Made by a program: the position numbers and the translations under genes. Positions 4,822-5,500 of a stretch of DNA of 5,500 bases are shown here, piece by piece. Origin of the DNA: Gemmatimonadota bacterium (GTDB taxonomy: Bacteria > Gemmatimonadota > Gemmatimonadetes > Longimicrobiales > Gaopeijiaceae); contig RFGQ01000029.1 in NCBI GenBank assembly GCA_003695865.1, positions 1 to 5,500 of the forward strand, in the 5' to 3' direction. Under the pieces are notes generated by a model. The model made no database searches. It was not told the origin of the DNA and saw nothing but the letters and a program-made list of their open reading frames with translations. Position 1 is the first letter of the stretch, and every line of letters starts with the position of its first letter.

Positions 4822-5500
4822 TCAGGGTGCGACGTCGACGACGAGTCCGTCGTAGGCCGGCTCGATACCTTCGGGCAGCGCTTCGGCAAGCGACTCGTGG
4901 CGCAGGCGATGCGTGAGGTGGGTGAGGTACGTACGCCTGGCCCCCACCCTGCGCGCGGCCTCGACCGCCTCCTCCACGTTGAAGTGCGTGGGATGCGGAT
5001 CGCCGTACCAGAGCGCGTTGAGCACCAGTGTGTCCACTCCCTCCAGCGCGGCGAGCACGTCGTCGGGCAGCCGCTTGCCGTCGGTGATGTAGCCCAGCCC
5101 GCCGACCCGGAAGCCATAGGCGTCGACCGGACCGTGCGGTACGCGCAGCGGCCTCAGCCGGGCGCCGAGCACTTCGACCTCGTCCCCGGCCTCGAAGGGC
5201 TCGAGGCGGATCTCGGGCTTGCTCGTGCCCGGAGGCGGCCGGATCCCTTCATCGAACACGTAGCGGAACCGCTCCTGCAGGTCGGCGACGTACGCGCGCG
5301 CCACGTACGCCGGCAGCAGGCCGCCGCTGCGCAGCGTGAAGATGCGCAGGTCGTCGATGCCGTGAACGTGGTCGGCGTGCGTGTGGGTGATCCAGACCGC
5401 GTCGACCGAACGCACCCCGGCGGCCACGAGCTGCAGCCGCAGCTCGGGGGGCGCGTCGACGAGCAGCGTCCCGCCGGGCAGCTCGACCAGCGCCGCGTGC
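4822..5500 (-). CDS. PhnP-like metallo-beta-lactamase-fold hydrolase (start lies beyond the right edge)
   Basis: The frame is open from the right edge to the TGA at 4822, giving 225 visible residues (numbered here from the first complete codon at 5499). The visible part begins HAALVELPGGTLLVDAPPEL, a normal internal stretch of the family, so about the first 40-60 residues are missing. The GTG at 5427 is internal, not the start. Metal ligands are clear: HTHADH (39-44), His122 in RVPHG, Asp140 in YITDG, and His194 in YLTHLTH. HPTHF (169-173) and the C-terminal AYDGLVVDV (215-223) are typical of the PhnP/RNase Z-like branch. PhnP itself is a phosphodiesterase acting on cyclic ribose phosphates from phosphonate breakdown, but no phosphonate genes are seen here, so the substrate is unknown. 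The order of motifs matches a hydrolase using two metal ions, probably cytoplasmic since the visible part has no membrane segment. It is 14 bases upstream of pgi and probably cotranscribed with it. Confidence 0.9.
   Translation of the reverse strand, partial: HAALVELPGGTLLVDAPPELRLQLVAAGVRSVDAVWITHTHADHVHGIDDLRIFTLRSGGLLPAYVARAYVADLQERFRYVFDEGIRPPPGTSKPEIRLEPFEAGDEVEVLGARLRPLRVPHGPVDAYGFRVGGLGYITDGKRLPDDVLAALEGVDTLVLNALWYGDPHPTHFNVEEAVEAARRVGARRTYLTHLTHRLRHESLAEALPEGIEPAYDGLVVDVAP

Noticed and set aside
3389..4855. A 488-codon open frame on the plus strand opposite pgi
   Set aside because: It is antisense to a clearly identified pgi gene. The translation is Arg/His/Gly/Gln-rich with no fold or motif. 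Long antisense frames are expected where the real gene has G or C at nearly every third position.
4080..5117. A 345-codon minus-strand frame spanning the pgi and metallo-hydrolase junction
   Set aside because: It lies in another frame across two genes with strong family motifs and reads as Arg/Gly/Ala-rich low complexity.
4822..5427. Treating the GTG at 5427 as the start of the metallo-hydrolase
   Set aside because: The frame stays open to the right edge, and the 24 upstream codons encode family-typical sequence (LVELPGGTLLVDAPPEL) just before the HTHADH motif.
1..5500. CRISPR arrays, insertion sequences, tRNA or tmRNA genes, or a novel defence system
   Set aside because: No regularly spaced repeats, transposase motifs or tRNA-like folds were seen. 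Genes with recognisable families fill nearly the whole window.

Overview
The window is a very GC-rich stretch (about 70 % G+C by eye) of bacterial chromosome. Seven protein genes can be supported, and all lie on the minus strand, so transcription runs from the right edge to the left. Codon third positions are almost all G or C, and five of the six visible start codons are GTG. Gene content (SmpB, a Bacillus-type short glucose-6-phosphate isomerase, YtxH, YihY, a YkuD-type L,D-transpeptidase, and a secreted protein with an amidase-like stalk domain) fits a high-GC environmental bacterium. Gemmatimonadota or a similar phylum is my best guess, but this is inference from protein style; the window holds no rRNA or other taxonomic marker.

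In transcription order: (1) a PhnP-like metallo-beta-lactamase-fold hydrolase, whose first part lies beyond the right edge (5500-4822); (2) glucose-6-phosphate isomerase, pgi (4807-3428); (3) a small YtxH-like membrane-anchored coiled-coil protein (3364-2942); (4) a six-helix YihY/BrkB-family membrane protein (2909-1959); (5) a secreted L,D-transpeptidase (1984-1238) overlapping the end of gene 4 by 26 bases; (6) the trans-translation factor smpB (1179-715); (7) a secreted protein, probably the N-terminal part of an N-acetylmuramoyl-L-alanine amidase, which starts on a GTG overlapping the smpB stop by four bases and runs off the left edge (718-1).

The spacings (14, 63, 32, -26, 58 and -4 bases) suggest one or two operons. 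The only candidate break is the 63-base gap after pgi, which holds a GC-rich hairpin. No intergenic stretch exceeds 63 bases, so there is no large unexplained region. Genes 3, 4, 5 and 7 concern the envelope: two membrane proteins of unclear role, a peptidoglycan cross-linking enzyme, and a probable peptidoglycan hydrolase. They are interleaved with a glycolytic enzyme and a ribosome-rescue factor.

I see no mobile element, CRISPR array, RNA gene, phage gene or defence system. This reads as an ordinary housekeeping and envelope region. The points worth a second look are gene overlaps, start choices, the long N-terminal extensions of the two secreted proteins, and the conserved-neighbourhood question.
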